Below are positions 1 through 5,778 of a stretch of DNA of 7,739 nucleotides, piece after piece. Position numbers and translations under genes: made by a program. How positions within the stretch are numbered: position 1 is the first letter of the stretch; every line of letters starts with the position of its first letter. This stretch comes from Phormidesmis priestleyi (GTDB taxonomy: Bacteria > Cyanobacteriota > Cyanobacteriia > Phormidesmidales > Phormidesmidaceae): contig QBMP01000014.1 in NCBI GenBank assembly GCA_003242115.1, positions 28,194 to 35,932 of the forward strand, in the 5' to 3' direction. Below the pieces are notes generated by a model. It made no database searches, was not told where the DNA came from, and saw only the letters and a list, made by a program, of their open reading frames with translations.

Positions 1-1322
1 TGACGCAAACGCCCGCAGCAGCGACTGCCTACGTACAGCTAAAGCCGAAAAATGAGCGCGTTGATCGGGCCGTTTTTGAGCAGGAGATGCGCCAAAAGCT
101 GCAAGCGATTCCAGGTACGCGGATTACCTTTGTCAGTCAGGGGGCTGGGGGCGGTGGCAAAGGCATGGAGATTGTGCTCACTGGCGAAAATCCTCTGTTA
201 CTTGATCAGGCGGCACAAAATCTGACGCAACAGATGCGTCAGGTGCCGGGACTCGTAGAAGTGAGTTCGACGGCAGCGCTGGTAAAGCCAGAGATATTGA
301 TCAAGCCCGATCCGGCGCGGGCGGCTGATTTGGGGGTGTCGGTCAGCAGTATCGCCCGCACGGCCTCTTTGGCAACTTTGGGTGACGCCGAGTCGAATTT
401 GGCTGATTTTGATGCGGGCGATCGCCAAATCCCGATCCGCGTGCGCCTCAGCCGAGAGACTGCCAATGACTTAAGCACTCTGCAAAACCTCAGAGTGCCT
501 AGCCAAGACGGGCAGCTAGTGCCGCTGATTGCTGTCGCCGATATTGAATTTGGCAGCGGCCCCGCCCAAATTGATCGCTTTGATCGCTCACGGCAGGTAA
601 CTGTCGGCGGCAACCTCCAAGGCATTACCTTGGGTCAAGCCGTTGAGGCGGTCAATCAACTGCCAGCGCTGAAAAATCTGCCCGATGGCGTGCAGCAGCA
701 GCCCACTGGCGATGCCGAGATTCAGCGAGACATTTTTGCCCGCTTTGGCTTAGCGGTCGGCACCGCCGTGATGATGATTTACGCGGTGCTGGTGCTGCTG
801 TACAACGACTTTTTGTATCCGCTAGCGGTGATGGTGGCGCTGCCTTTGTGCGTGGGCGGAGCCTTGATGGGACTGCTGCTGACCCAAAAGCCCCTGGGTC
901 TATTTGCCCTCATCGGCATGGTGCTTTTGATCGGCTTGGTCACCAAGAACTCAATTTTGCTAGTAGACTACGCGCTGATCGCCATGCAAGAAGGCAAATC
1001 GCGGCGGCAGGCGGTAATCGAAGCGGGCATTACCCGGCTCAGGCCGATTTTGATGACCTCAATTTCTACCGTGGCCGGAATGGTGCCAATTGCCCTAGCG
1101 ATTGGAGCCGGAGGAGAAACCAGAAGCCCGATGGCGATCGCCGTTATTGGCGGCTTTTCAACCTCTACGCTGCTAACTTTGGTCGTCGTACCCGTCTTTT
1201 TTACCTACATCAGCGGAGCCCGCAGCCGTACAGCTAGAGTGCTCAGTCGAGCGACAGGCATTGGCCGTCAATCGGCTTCTAGTCGATCTACCGTCGAAAC
1301 GCTCGAAACAGTCGATCCGTAA
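1..1322 (+). CDS. RND-family multidrug/solute efflux transporter (HAE/AcrB-like), C-terminal part, 5' truncated
   Basis: This is the inner-membrane, proton-driven pump subunit of what is normally a tripartite efflux complex with a periplasmic adaptor and an outer-membrane channel. The reading frame is open from base 3, so the Met at 87 is internal and the gene starts outside the window. About 439 residues are visible, against roughly 1,000-1,100 for a whole RND pump. Residues 1-245 are periplasmic porter and docking subdomains (GQLVPLIAVADIEFG and the following Asp/Arg-rich stretch are typical). From about residue 248 come the last five membrane helices (TM8-12). The TM10 motif GLVTKNSILLVDYA carries the Lys (codon 945-947) that corresponds to the proton-relay Lys940 of AcrB. 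It is followed by RLRPILMTSISTVAGMVPIA and by the closing GGFSTSTLLTLVVVPVFF segment. A polar Ser/Arg/Thr-rich tail of about 36 residues ends the protein. The family is certain. The substrate cannot be read from the sequence. The partner genes are not visible and may lie to the left. Confidence 0.96.
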   Translation, partial: TQTPAAATAYVQLKPKNERVDRAVFEQEMRQKLQAIPGTRITFVSQGAGGGGKGMEIVLTGENPLLLDQAAQNLTQQMRQVPGLVEVSSTAALVKPEILIKPDPARAADLGVSVSSIARTASLATLGDAESNLADFDAGDRQIPIRVRLSRETANDLSTLQNLRVPSQDGQLVPLIAVADIEFGSGPAQIDRFDRSRQVTVGGNLQGITLGQAVEAVNQLPALKNLPDGVQQQPTGDAEIQRDIFARFGLAVGTAVMMIYAVLVLLYNDFLYPLAVMVALPLCVGGALMGLLLTQKPLGLFALIGMVLLIGLVTKNSILLVDYALIAMQEGKSRRQAVIEAGITRLRPILMTSISTVAGMVPIALAIGAGGETRSPMAIAVIGGFSTSTLLTLVVVPVFFTYISGARSRTARVLSRATGIGRQSASSRSTVETLETVDP

Positions 1323-1368
1323 ACATAGCGTTTCTGTTCATTTTGCTGTTTAGAAGCTTCCGCCTAAA

Positions 1369-1411
1369 GGGGTAGGGTTGAAGCCCTAAAGGAGTGCAGC
1401 ATCCCTACCCC
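1369..1411. repeat. 9-bp perfect inverted repeat with an overlapping direct repeat, after the RND gene
   Basis: Arms ggggtaggg (1369-1377) and ccctacccc (1403-1411) are perfect complements around a 25-nt loop. The octamer cctaaagg occurs twice as a direct repeat (1363-1370 and 1385-1392). A second, shorter hairpin, taggg/cccta (1373-1377 with 1384-1388, 6-nt loop), uses the same left arm, so the two foldings exclude each other. The element begins 46 bases after the RND stop codon and could act as a terminator or processing site, but there is no T-run after it on either strand. It could equally be a dispersed repeat. Its function is inferred. Confidence 0.5.
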
Positions 1412-1488
1412 GAGAGAGAGCTAGCAACTATCGAGTCCCAGTAATGTAACCGTAGGCTAACGGTAGCGCCAACTGTAGGATGGACAAT

Positions 1489-1493
1489 AGGAG
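1489..1493 (+). promoter_or_regulatory. Ribosome binding site deciding a TTG start
   Basis: AGGAG lies 6 bases before the TTG at 1500-1502, an ideal spacing. The next in-frame ATG (1547-1549) has no comparable purine run at the right distance. The TTG start also keeps a short polar N-terminus before the first membrane helix, as expected for this family. Confidence 0.7.
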
Positions 1494-1499
1494 AGGCAT

Positions 1500-2531
1500 T
1501 TGAACGACAATATTTCTCTATCAATTGCAACGGATAAAATCACCAACATGGTTCAAGGCGCGATCGCGCTACTGCCAAACATTGTCATCGGCACCTTGGT
1601 TTTTATCCTGTTTTGGTTTATTGGCCGTGTAATGCGCAGCTTTGTGCGCAAACAAACCCGAAACCGCAGCACCCGTAATGTCGGCCTAGTGGTTGGCCGA
1701 CTCTCCCAGGGCATACTGGTGATTTTGGGCTTCTTGATTGCCGCTACCATTGTTTTTCCGAGCTTTAACCCTTCAGATGCGCTGGCAACACTGGGCATCG
1801 GCGGGGTTGCTATTGGCTTTGCTTTTAAAGACATCTTGCAAAACTTTTTAGCCGGAATTTTAATCCTGCTGACCGAGCCGTTTCAAATCGATGACCAAAT
1901 CGTCTTTAAAGACTACGAAGGCACCGTCGAAAACATTGAAACGCGCGCAACTTCTATTCGCACTTACGACGGTCGCCGGGTGATGATTCCAAATGCTGAG
2001 CTATTTACCAACGCCGTGACTGTGAATACGGCCTACGAACGCCGCCGGTTGCAGTATGACATTGGCATTGGCTACGGTGACGATATTGCCAAAGCCAAAG
2101 AAATCATTTTAGAAACGCTCAACAGCCGGAGTGAGGTGCTAGAAAACCCAGGCCCAGAGGCCATTGTCGTCGAGCTAGCAGGCAGCAGTATCAACATTCG
2201 AGCCCGCTGGTGGATCAATCCGCCCCTCCGCGCTGAAGCCATTGACTCAATGGACTGGGTGCTCGAAAATCTCTGCAATAAGCTAGTCGCCGCCGGGATC
2301 GATTTACCCTTCCCCACCCAGCAAATTCTCTTCCACGACCAAACCGAAGAAACCGACGGCGATCGCACCCATCAGCGCGAAGGCTGGCCCGCTGGTAAAG
2401 GCAAAGTGCCGCAGTCCCGCAGCAGCAGCAGTTCGCTCAAACAACTTGCTGAAATTAAAGCGCAGCGAAATGGCTCTGAAGGAGATAGCGCCAAGCATTC
2501 TTTAGAGGAGAAGCGAACGAATGAAAACTAA
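1500..2531 (+). CDS. MscS-family small-conductance mechanosensitive ion channel
   Basis: The product has 343 residues and should be an inner-membrane channel that opens under membrane tension and releases solutes on hypo-osmotic shock. There are three predicted helices: about 23-46 (LPNIVIGTLVFILFWFIG), 63-86 (VGRLSQGILVILGFLIAA) and the pore helix region 95-127. The pore region GIGGVAIGFAFKDILQNFLAG and the following LLTEPFQIDDQI are the MscS signature. Next comes the beta domain with the hallmark IRTYDGRRVMIPNAELF (about 153-169). The alpha/beta cytoplasmic domain ends at GIDLPFPTQQI (about 266-276). The last 65 or so residues are polar, Ser-rich and probably disordered, an extension beyond the E. 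coli MscS core. Translation starts at TTG. The gene's end overlaps the next ORF by 11 bp, which suggests translational coupling and an operon. The family call is secure; the physiological trigger is inferred from the family. Confidence 0.96.
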   Translation: MNDNISLSIATDKITNMVQGAIALLPNIVIGTLVFILFWFIGRVMRSFVRKQTRNRSTRNVGLVVGRLSQGILVILGFLIAATIVFPSFNPSDALATLGIGGVAIGFAFKDILQNFLAGILILLTEPFQIDDQIVFKDYEGTVENIETRATSIRTYDGRRVMIPNAELFTNAVTVNTAYERRRLQYDIGIGYGDDIAKAKEIILETLNSRSEVLENPGPEAIVVELAGSSINIRARWWINPPLRAEAIDSMDWVLENLCNKLVAAGIDLPFPTQQILFHDQTEETDGDRTHQREGWPAGKGKVPQSRSSSSSLKQLAEIKAQRNGSEGDSAKHSLEEKRTNEN

Positions 2532-3852
2532 GCTCAGTAAGCTGTTAGATTCACTACACTCTAGCTTCTGGTTTGTTCCCACTCTGATGGTAGTGCTAGC
2601 GATCGGGCTGTCGTTTTTAACCATTCAAATTGATCAAAGCTCAGATACAGAAATTATTGGCAATTTGGGTTGGACTTATGCGCTAGGTCCAAACGGTTCA
2701 CGCGCTGTTCTTTCAGCCATTGCAGGTTCAATGGTGAGCGTTGCGACAACGGCATTTTCCATTACGATCGTCGCCCTTCAGCTTGCGTCCTCACAGTTTG
2801 GTCCTCGTCTACTGCGAAACTTCATGCAAGATACGGGCAACCAAATTGTTTTAGGAACTTTTATCTCCACATTTGTCTATAGCCTGCTAGTGCTACGAAC
2901 CATCAATGGTGTAGATGAAAGCGAGTTTGTACCGCATATTGCAGTCACCTGCGGGATTGGATTGGCGATCGCCAGCATCGGTGTTTTGATCTACTTCATT
3001 CACCATTCAGCATCGTCGATTCAAGTGGATCAGGTCATCTCGAAAGTAGGACATGAGCTAGATGACGTGATTGATCGCCTCTTTCCCAAACAGATCGGAC
3101 GTGGCGCATCAAAGCATCGGAATGAACCTTCGATAAACGATATTCCAGCCGATTTTGATCGCGATGCCCGCCCAATTCAAGCCACTAGCAGCAGCTACGT
3201 TCAAGCGATTGACACTGATCGGTTAATGGAGCTTGCAACAGAAGGAAATCTTTTACTTAAGATTCAGAAGCGTCCTGGAGATTTTGTTGTCAAAGGCAGC
3301 TCGCTTGCGATGGTTTATCCCGCAGAAGCTGTTCGTAAAAAGCTCCCTGAGCAGATTAACAGCGCTTTTGTAGTGGGTTCACAGCGGACTGACCAGCAAG
3401 ATATCGAGTTCTCAATTAATCAACTGGTTGAAATTGCGTCACGCGCTTTGTCACCGGGAATCAACGATCCGTTTACTGCTGTTCGCTGTGTTGATCAACT
3501 GAGCGCTGCACTTTGTCATCTGGCACAAAAAGAAGTTCCTTCTGCTTACCGCTATGATGACGAAGATAAACTGCGCGTGATTGCTGAACCTGTGTCTTTC
3601 GTCGATGTGATCGATGCCGCTTTTAATCAAATTCGGCAGTATGGACAAACGAGTGTAGCAGTCACAATGCGTCTGCTGGAAGCGATCGCCGTTATTGCCT
3701 CTTTTACCCACACCAAAGTAGATCGAGCCGCCCTGCTGCGTCATGCCAATATGATCGAGCGTGGAAGTCATGAAGGAATTCCAGAAGAGCTAGATCAAAA
3801 GGATGTTAAAGAGCGATATTTAGCTGCTGTGAAAGCGATCAAGCAGCAGTAA
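2521..3852 (+). CDS. DUF2254 family predicted membrane protein
   Basis: The product has 443 residues. Four hydrophobic helices lie in the first 160 residues: about 15-36, 62-89, 108-127 and 139-161. A soluble region of about 280 residues follows, presumably cytoplasmic. Residues 70-103 (VSVATTAFSITIVALQLASS, then QFGPR and NFMQD) and the soluble motif at 289-319 (RT.QQDIEF, then QLVEIASRALSPGINDPFTA) match the conserved core of DUF2254. The biochemical function of this family is not established to my knowledge. The ATG at 2521 overlaps the end of the MscS gene by 11 bp, in a different frame, and has a purine-rich gaggag (2505-2510) 10 bases upstream. The next gene starts 15 bp after the stop. 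The position directly behind an MscS channel suggests a role in the same envelope or ion process, which is inference only. Confidence 0.9.
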   Translation: MKTKLSKLLDSLHSSFWFVPTLMVVLAIGLSFLTIQIDQSSDTEIIGNLGWTYALGPNGSRAVLSAIAGSMVSVATTAFSITIVALQLASSQFGPRLLRNFMQDTGNQIVLGTFISTFVYSLLVLRTINGVDESEFVPHIAVTCGIGLAIASIGVLIYFIHHSASSIQVDQVISKVGHELDDVIDRLFPKQIGRGASKHRNEPSINDIPADFDRDARPIQATSSSYVQAIDTDRLMELATEGNLLLKIQKRPGDFVVKGSSLAMVYPAEAVRKKLPEQINSAFVVGSQRTDQQDIEFSINQLVEIASRALSPGINDPFTAVRCVDQLSAALCHLAQKEVPSAYRYDDEDKLRVIAEPVSFVDVIDAAFNQIRQYGQTSVAVTMRLLEAIAVIASFTHTKVDRAALLRHANMIERGSHEGIPEELDQKDVKERYLAAVKAIKQQ

Positions 3853-3867
3853 TGCGAGGAGAATATT

Positions 3868-4440
3868 ATGCTGTTTATTAACTGGAAAGGATACCGATTT
3901 GCCGCCTGGGTTGGGCAAACGCTGCTTGCAATTGCCGTGCTTGCTGCTGCGGTTCAGGGAAAATGGCAAAACGCGATCGCCCTGGCACTCTTTCTCACCG
4001 TTTCTCTGATATTTCTTGTCAAAGATGACAAACTTCCCACCTTATTCGACTTCTTATTTATCCTTGCGGCTTTACTGAACGCTGGAGGTTGGGTGTGGGG
4101 ATGGTTTTATGCTCCTGGACTCTATGATGAACTGGTTCATGGCTTTACGATGTTTGCCATTACGCTGGCTTTAAGTTTTCTAGCGTACAGTTCCATGCTG
4201 CCAATTTTCCGTCAACACACACTCTTGTATCTACTGGCAGTTGCCAGCTTTGGAATTGCGATCGGTGCGCTTTGGGAAATCACCGAATGGTCAGCAGGTA
4301 AAATTCTGGAAACAGATGTGATTGGCAACGTTGATGATACGATCATTGACCTAATTATGGACGCGCTAGGATCGGGATTAGCAGCAATTACTAGCCTTTG
4401 GGCACTGCAAAAGTGGACAGATTCAAGTCCCCCCGCTTGA
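3868..4440 (+). CDS. Small polytopic membrane protein, YjdF/DUF2238-like
   Basis: The product has 190 residues with about six hydrophobic segments (around 14-30, 36-52, 60-80, 92-108, 118-137 and 158-180), so it is almost wholly membrane embedded. Charged residues sit in or beside the helices in a pattern suggesting conserved polar sites: D87-E88-x-x-H91, E137-x-x-E140-W141, and an Asp-rich stretch D156, D157, D161, D165 followed by G168. This layout (a DE..H motif, then WEITEW, then a late aspartate helix) resembles YjdF/DUF2238-type inner-membrane proteins, and I name that family from memory with moderate confidence. A good AGGAG (3857-3861) sits 6 bases before the ATG. The gene is the third of the run, 15 bp after the DUF2254 gene and 9 bp before the DUF202 gene. 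No function is established; the acidic and His residues could bind a metal or carry protons, which is speculative. Confidence 0.75.
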   Translation: MLFINWKGYRFAAWVGQTLLAIAVLAAAVQGKWQNAIALALFLTVSLIFLVKDDKLPTLFDFLFILAALLNAGGWVWGWFYAPGLYDELVHGFTMFAITLALSFLAYSSMLPIFRQHTLLYLLAVASFGIAIGALWEITEWSAGKILETDVIGNVDDTIIDLIMDALGSGLAAITSLWALQKWTDSSPPA

Positions 4441-4449
4441 CCCACGCCT

Positions 4450-4908
4450 ATGTCTCAACTGCCTAAACCTGATCGCCAACCCAAAATTGATCGACAAAGA
4501 GAACATCAGGCTAACGAGCGCACTTTTTTAGCTTGGCTAAGAACTTCGATTGCGCTGATTGGCTTCGGGTTTGCCATAGCTCGCTTTGGCATCTTTCTAA
4601 AACAAATTGGCGCGGTTGCGAATCAACCCATCGAAGCCACCCATTCTGTGCTAAATTCTCAAACATTGGGCGTTAGCTTGGTGGTTATTGGCGTCATCGT
4701 CATCGGCTTAGCTGCTTGGCGCTATGGCGTCACCTTTCAACAAATCGAGCAAAACAGCTATCGGCCCAACCCCTGGATGGTTTGGACAATGACAGCCGTC
4801 GTGATGCTGCTGGGCATTTTGACAATTCCTATCCTACTGATCAGAGCCTTTGATATTCCCGTGCCCCGTTCGCCCGCTACTGGCACTAGCCAATCAGCGC
4901 CCCCTTAG
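4450..4908 (+). CDS. DUF202 (YidH-like) small membrane protein
   Basis: The product has 152 residues. After a charged N-terminus comes the family hallmark ANERTFLAWLRTSIALIGFGFAIARFG (about 21-47, interrupted here only by wording), with the invariant-looking ERT.LAWLRT core at the membrane entry. There are three helices: about 27-50, 73-90 and 108-133. DUF202 proteins such as E. coli YidH are typically around 100-120 residues, and the extra length here is in the first loop and a Pro/Ser-rich C-terminal tail. The molecular function of YidH-type proteins is not firmly known. There is no convincing Shine-Dalgarno before the ATG, which lies 9 bp after the previous stop, so translation probably depends on coupling to the upstream gene. 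It is the last gene of the four-gene membrane cluster. Confidence 0.92.
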   Translation: MSQLPKPDRQPKIDRQREHQANERTFLAWLRTSIALIGFGFAIARFGIFLKQIGAVANQPIEATHSVLNSQTLGVSLVVIGVIVIGLAAWRYGVTFQQIEQNSYRPNPWMVWTMTAVVMLLGILTIPILLIRAFDIPVPRSPATGTSQSAPP

Positions 4909-4911
4909 ACA

Positions 4912-4943
4912 ACCCAAACAAGACCCAAACAAGACCCAAACAG
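4912..4943 (+). repeat. Tandem 11-bp repeat, about 2.9 copies
   Basis: The unit acccaaacaag occurs at 4912-4922 and 4923-4933. A third copy, acccaaacag (4934-4943), lacks one A. It starts 3 bases after the DUF202 stop codon. It is probably a slippage-derived microsatellite. No regulatory role can be read from it. Confidence 0.85.
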
Positions 4944-4987
4944 AACTGTTGAAGTGTCTATTGCTGCTGCCGGAGGATTGCTTATCG

Positions 4988-5017
4988 ATGAAAGGTAAAC
5001 CTAAATTACGACAGTAG
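4988..5017 (+). CDS. Possible leader mini-ORF, 9 codons (speculative)
   Basis: An ATG at 4988 opens a 9-codon frame, MKGKPKLRQ, closed by TAG at 5015-5017. A strong GGAGG (4972-4976) lies 11 bases upstream, a little far but usable, and better than the site in front of the following cupin gene. The peptide is strongly basic. It could be a translated leader affecting the downstream gene, or chance. No protein family can be assigned. Confidence 0.15.
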   Translation: MKGKPKLRQ

Positions 5018-5022
5018 TATGG

Positions 5023-5035
5023 CGCCGTCACGGCG
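5023..5035. promoter_or_regulatory. 13-bp perfect palindrome, candidate operator or 5'-UTR hairpin
   Basis: The arms cgccgt (5023-5028) and acggcg (5030-5035) flank a single central C. The centre is 35 bases before the cupin ATG, in an otherwise AT-rich gap. The short GC-rich dyad suits a dimeric repressor site. As RNA, the one-base loop would force the inner pairs open and leave a shorter stem. I could not identify convincing -35/-10 boxes around it. Confidence 0.4.
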
Positions 5036-5063
5036 AACATTTTCATAACATTAGGACTTGTTT

Positions 5064-5510
5064 ATGAGCAAACCAACCGTATCGTATTGGCATGTGTGGA
5101 CTGACGAAGAGGGCATTAGCCATCAAACCCAGTGTGAGCTGAGTGACTTTAAGCAAGAAAGTATGGGCGGAGGGGCCGATCCGCAGTGGAATAATCGCTT
5201 ATTCAATGGCGATACGGAAGTGTTGTTTACGGTACAGCCGGTTGGCTGGGTGGGTGAGTGGCATGAGAACCCTGAGCCTCAGTGGATTGTGCCGCTTTCA
5301 GGTCGATGGTTTGTTGAAACAATGAACGGGCAACGAGTAGAGATGGGAGCCGGTGAATTCTCTTTTGGTGGCGATCAAAATACTCAGCCTAATGAAAAAG
5401 GACAAAAGGGACATCTCTCTGGCACAGTGGGTGATGAACCGGCTGTTTTGATGGTCGTGCAGCTAAAAGATAAGAAATGGCTAGCGGCTCAGCCCGGTGA
5501 CTTCCAGTAG
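5064..5510 (+). CDS. Small single-domain cupin-fold protein
   Basis: The product is a soluble protein of 148 residues. I chose ATG 5064 because AGGA (5053-5056) lies 7 bases upstream; a TTG two codons earlier (5058) would leave almost no room for it. The sequence GWVGEWHENPEPQWIVPLSG (61-80) aligns with cupin motif 1, G(X)5HXH(X)3-4E(X)6G. The first His is H67, but the second His is N69 and the Glu position is Q73. The short turn ETMNGQRVEMGAGEFSFG (85-102) and KGHLSGTVGDEP (115-126), with H117 as the likely motif 2 His, complete a small beta barrel. No signal peptide or membrane segment is visible. Cupins range from metal-dependent dioxygenases and isomerases to binding proteins, so no reaction can be named. 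The gene stands alone, separated from the membrane operon by 155 bp and convergent with katG. Confidence 0.8.
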   Translation: MSKPTVSYWHVWTDEEGISHQTQCELSDFKQESMGGGADPQWNNRLFNGDTEVLFTVQPVGWVGEWHENPEPQWIVPLSGRWFVETMNGQRVEMGAGEFSFGGDQNTQPNEKGQKGHLSGTVGDEPAVLMVVQLKDKKWLAAQPGDFQ

Positions 5511-5571
5511 CCAGAATTACTGTAAATGCTTTAGCGGTATGCGCAGCAACAATTTCTGGTTGTGCCTCAAA

Positions 5572-5678
5572 GAAACGTGGGGAAGTTTGTCATATTCTCT
5601 AGAATCCTCTTGGAAAAATGCTTTCAGACAAAATTACTGATTAGCTGAAAACCCTAGTAAATGTAGCTCCCACGTTTC
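5572..5678. repeat. 10-bp inverted repeat pair enclosing 87 bp in the convergent gap
   Basis: gaaacgtggg (5572-5581) and cccacgtttc (5669-5678) are perfect complements, and a G-T wobble could extend the RNA stem by one pair. The interior is AT-rich with no ORF. The size of 107 bp would suit a small inverted-repeat element, but I see no clear target-site duplication. It could also be a chance pair or part of a structured transcript end. Confidence 0.35.
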
Positions 5679-5709
5679 GCTGATTCACGACCCCTATTTC
5701 TCATATACT

Positions 5710-5753
5710 CGACTAGAAGTCGTCGGGCGCAGCCCACAAACCGCTTCTAGTCG
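5710..5753. terminator. Likely bidirectional terminator between the cupin gene and katG
   Basis: Perfect 10-bp arms cgactagaag (5710-5719) and cttctagtcg (5744-5753) enclose a 24-nt loop that itself contains the hairpin gggc-gca-gccc (5725-5735), giving a two-tier stem-loop. It lies 20 bases beyond the katG stop on the minus strand and about 200 bases after the cupin stop, where two converging transcription units need to end. The flanks are AT-rich on both sides but lack a long T-run, so it is not a textbook intrinsic terminator. Confidence 0.6.
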
Positions 5754-5760
5754 GTTTATC

Positions 5761-5778
5761 CTTAACTAGGCCGTTAAG
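5761..5778. other. 6-bp inverted repeat overlapping the katG stop codon
   Basis: cttaac (5761-5766) and gttaag (5773-5778) are perfect complements around a 6-nt loop. The katG stop (TAA, 5776-5774 on the minus strand) lies in one arm. With the neighbouring 5710-5753 stem it could help define the katG mRNA end. The stem is short and AT-rich, so it may be chance. Confidence 0.25.

Noticed and set aside
87..89. Met at 87 as the start of the RND gene
   Set aside because: The frame is open upstream to base 3 with recognisable RND sequence (AYVQLKPKNERVDRAVFEQ), so the gene begins outside the window.
239..625. Minus-strand open frame inside the RND gene
   Set aside because: It lies opposite a clear conserved coding frame, and its translation shows no domain features.
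1449..1464. accgt/acggt inverted repeat before the MscS-type gene
   Set aside because: The arms are only 5 bp, which is readily expected by chance in a gap of this size.
5058..5060. TTG at 5058 as the cupin start
   Set aside because: It leaves only one base after the AGGA purine run. ATG at 5064 has proper spacing.
5505..5522. cagta/tactg hairpin at the cupin stop codon
   Set aside because: The 5-bp AT-rich stem is too weak to call a terminator, and a much stronger stem-loop lies further downstream.
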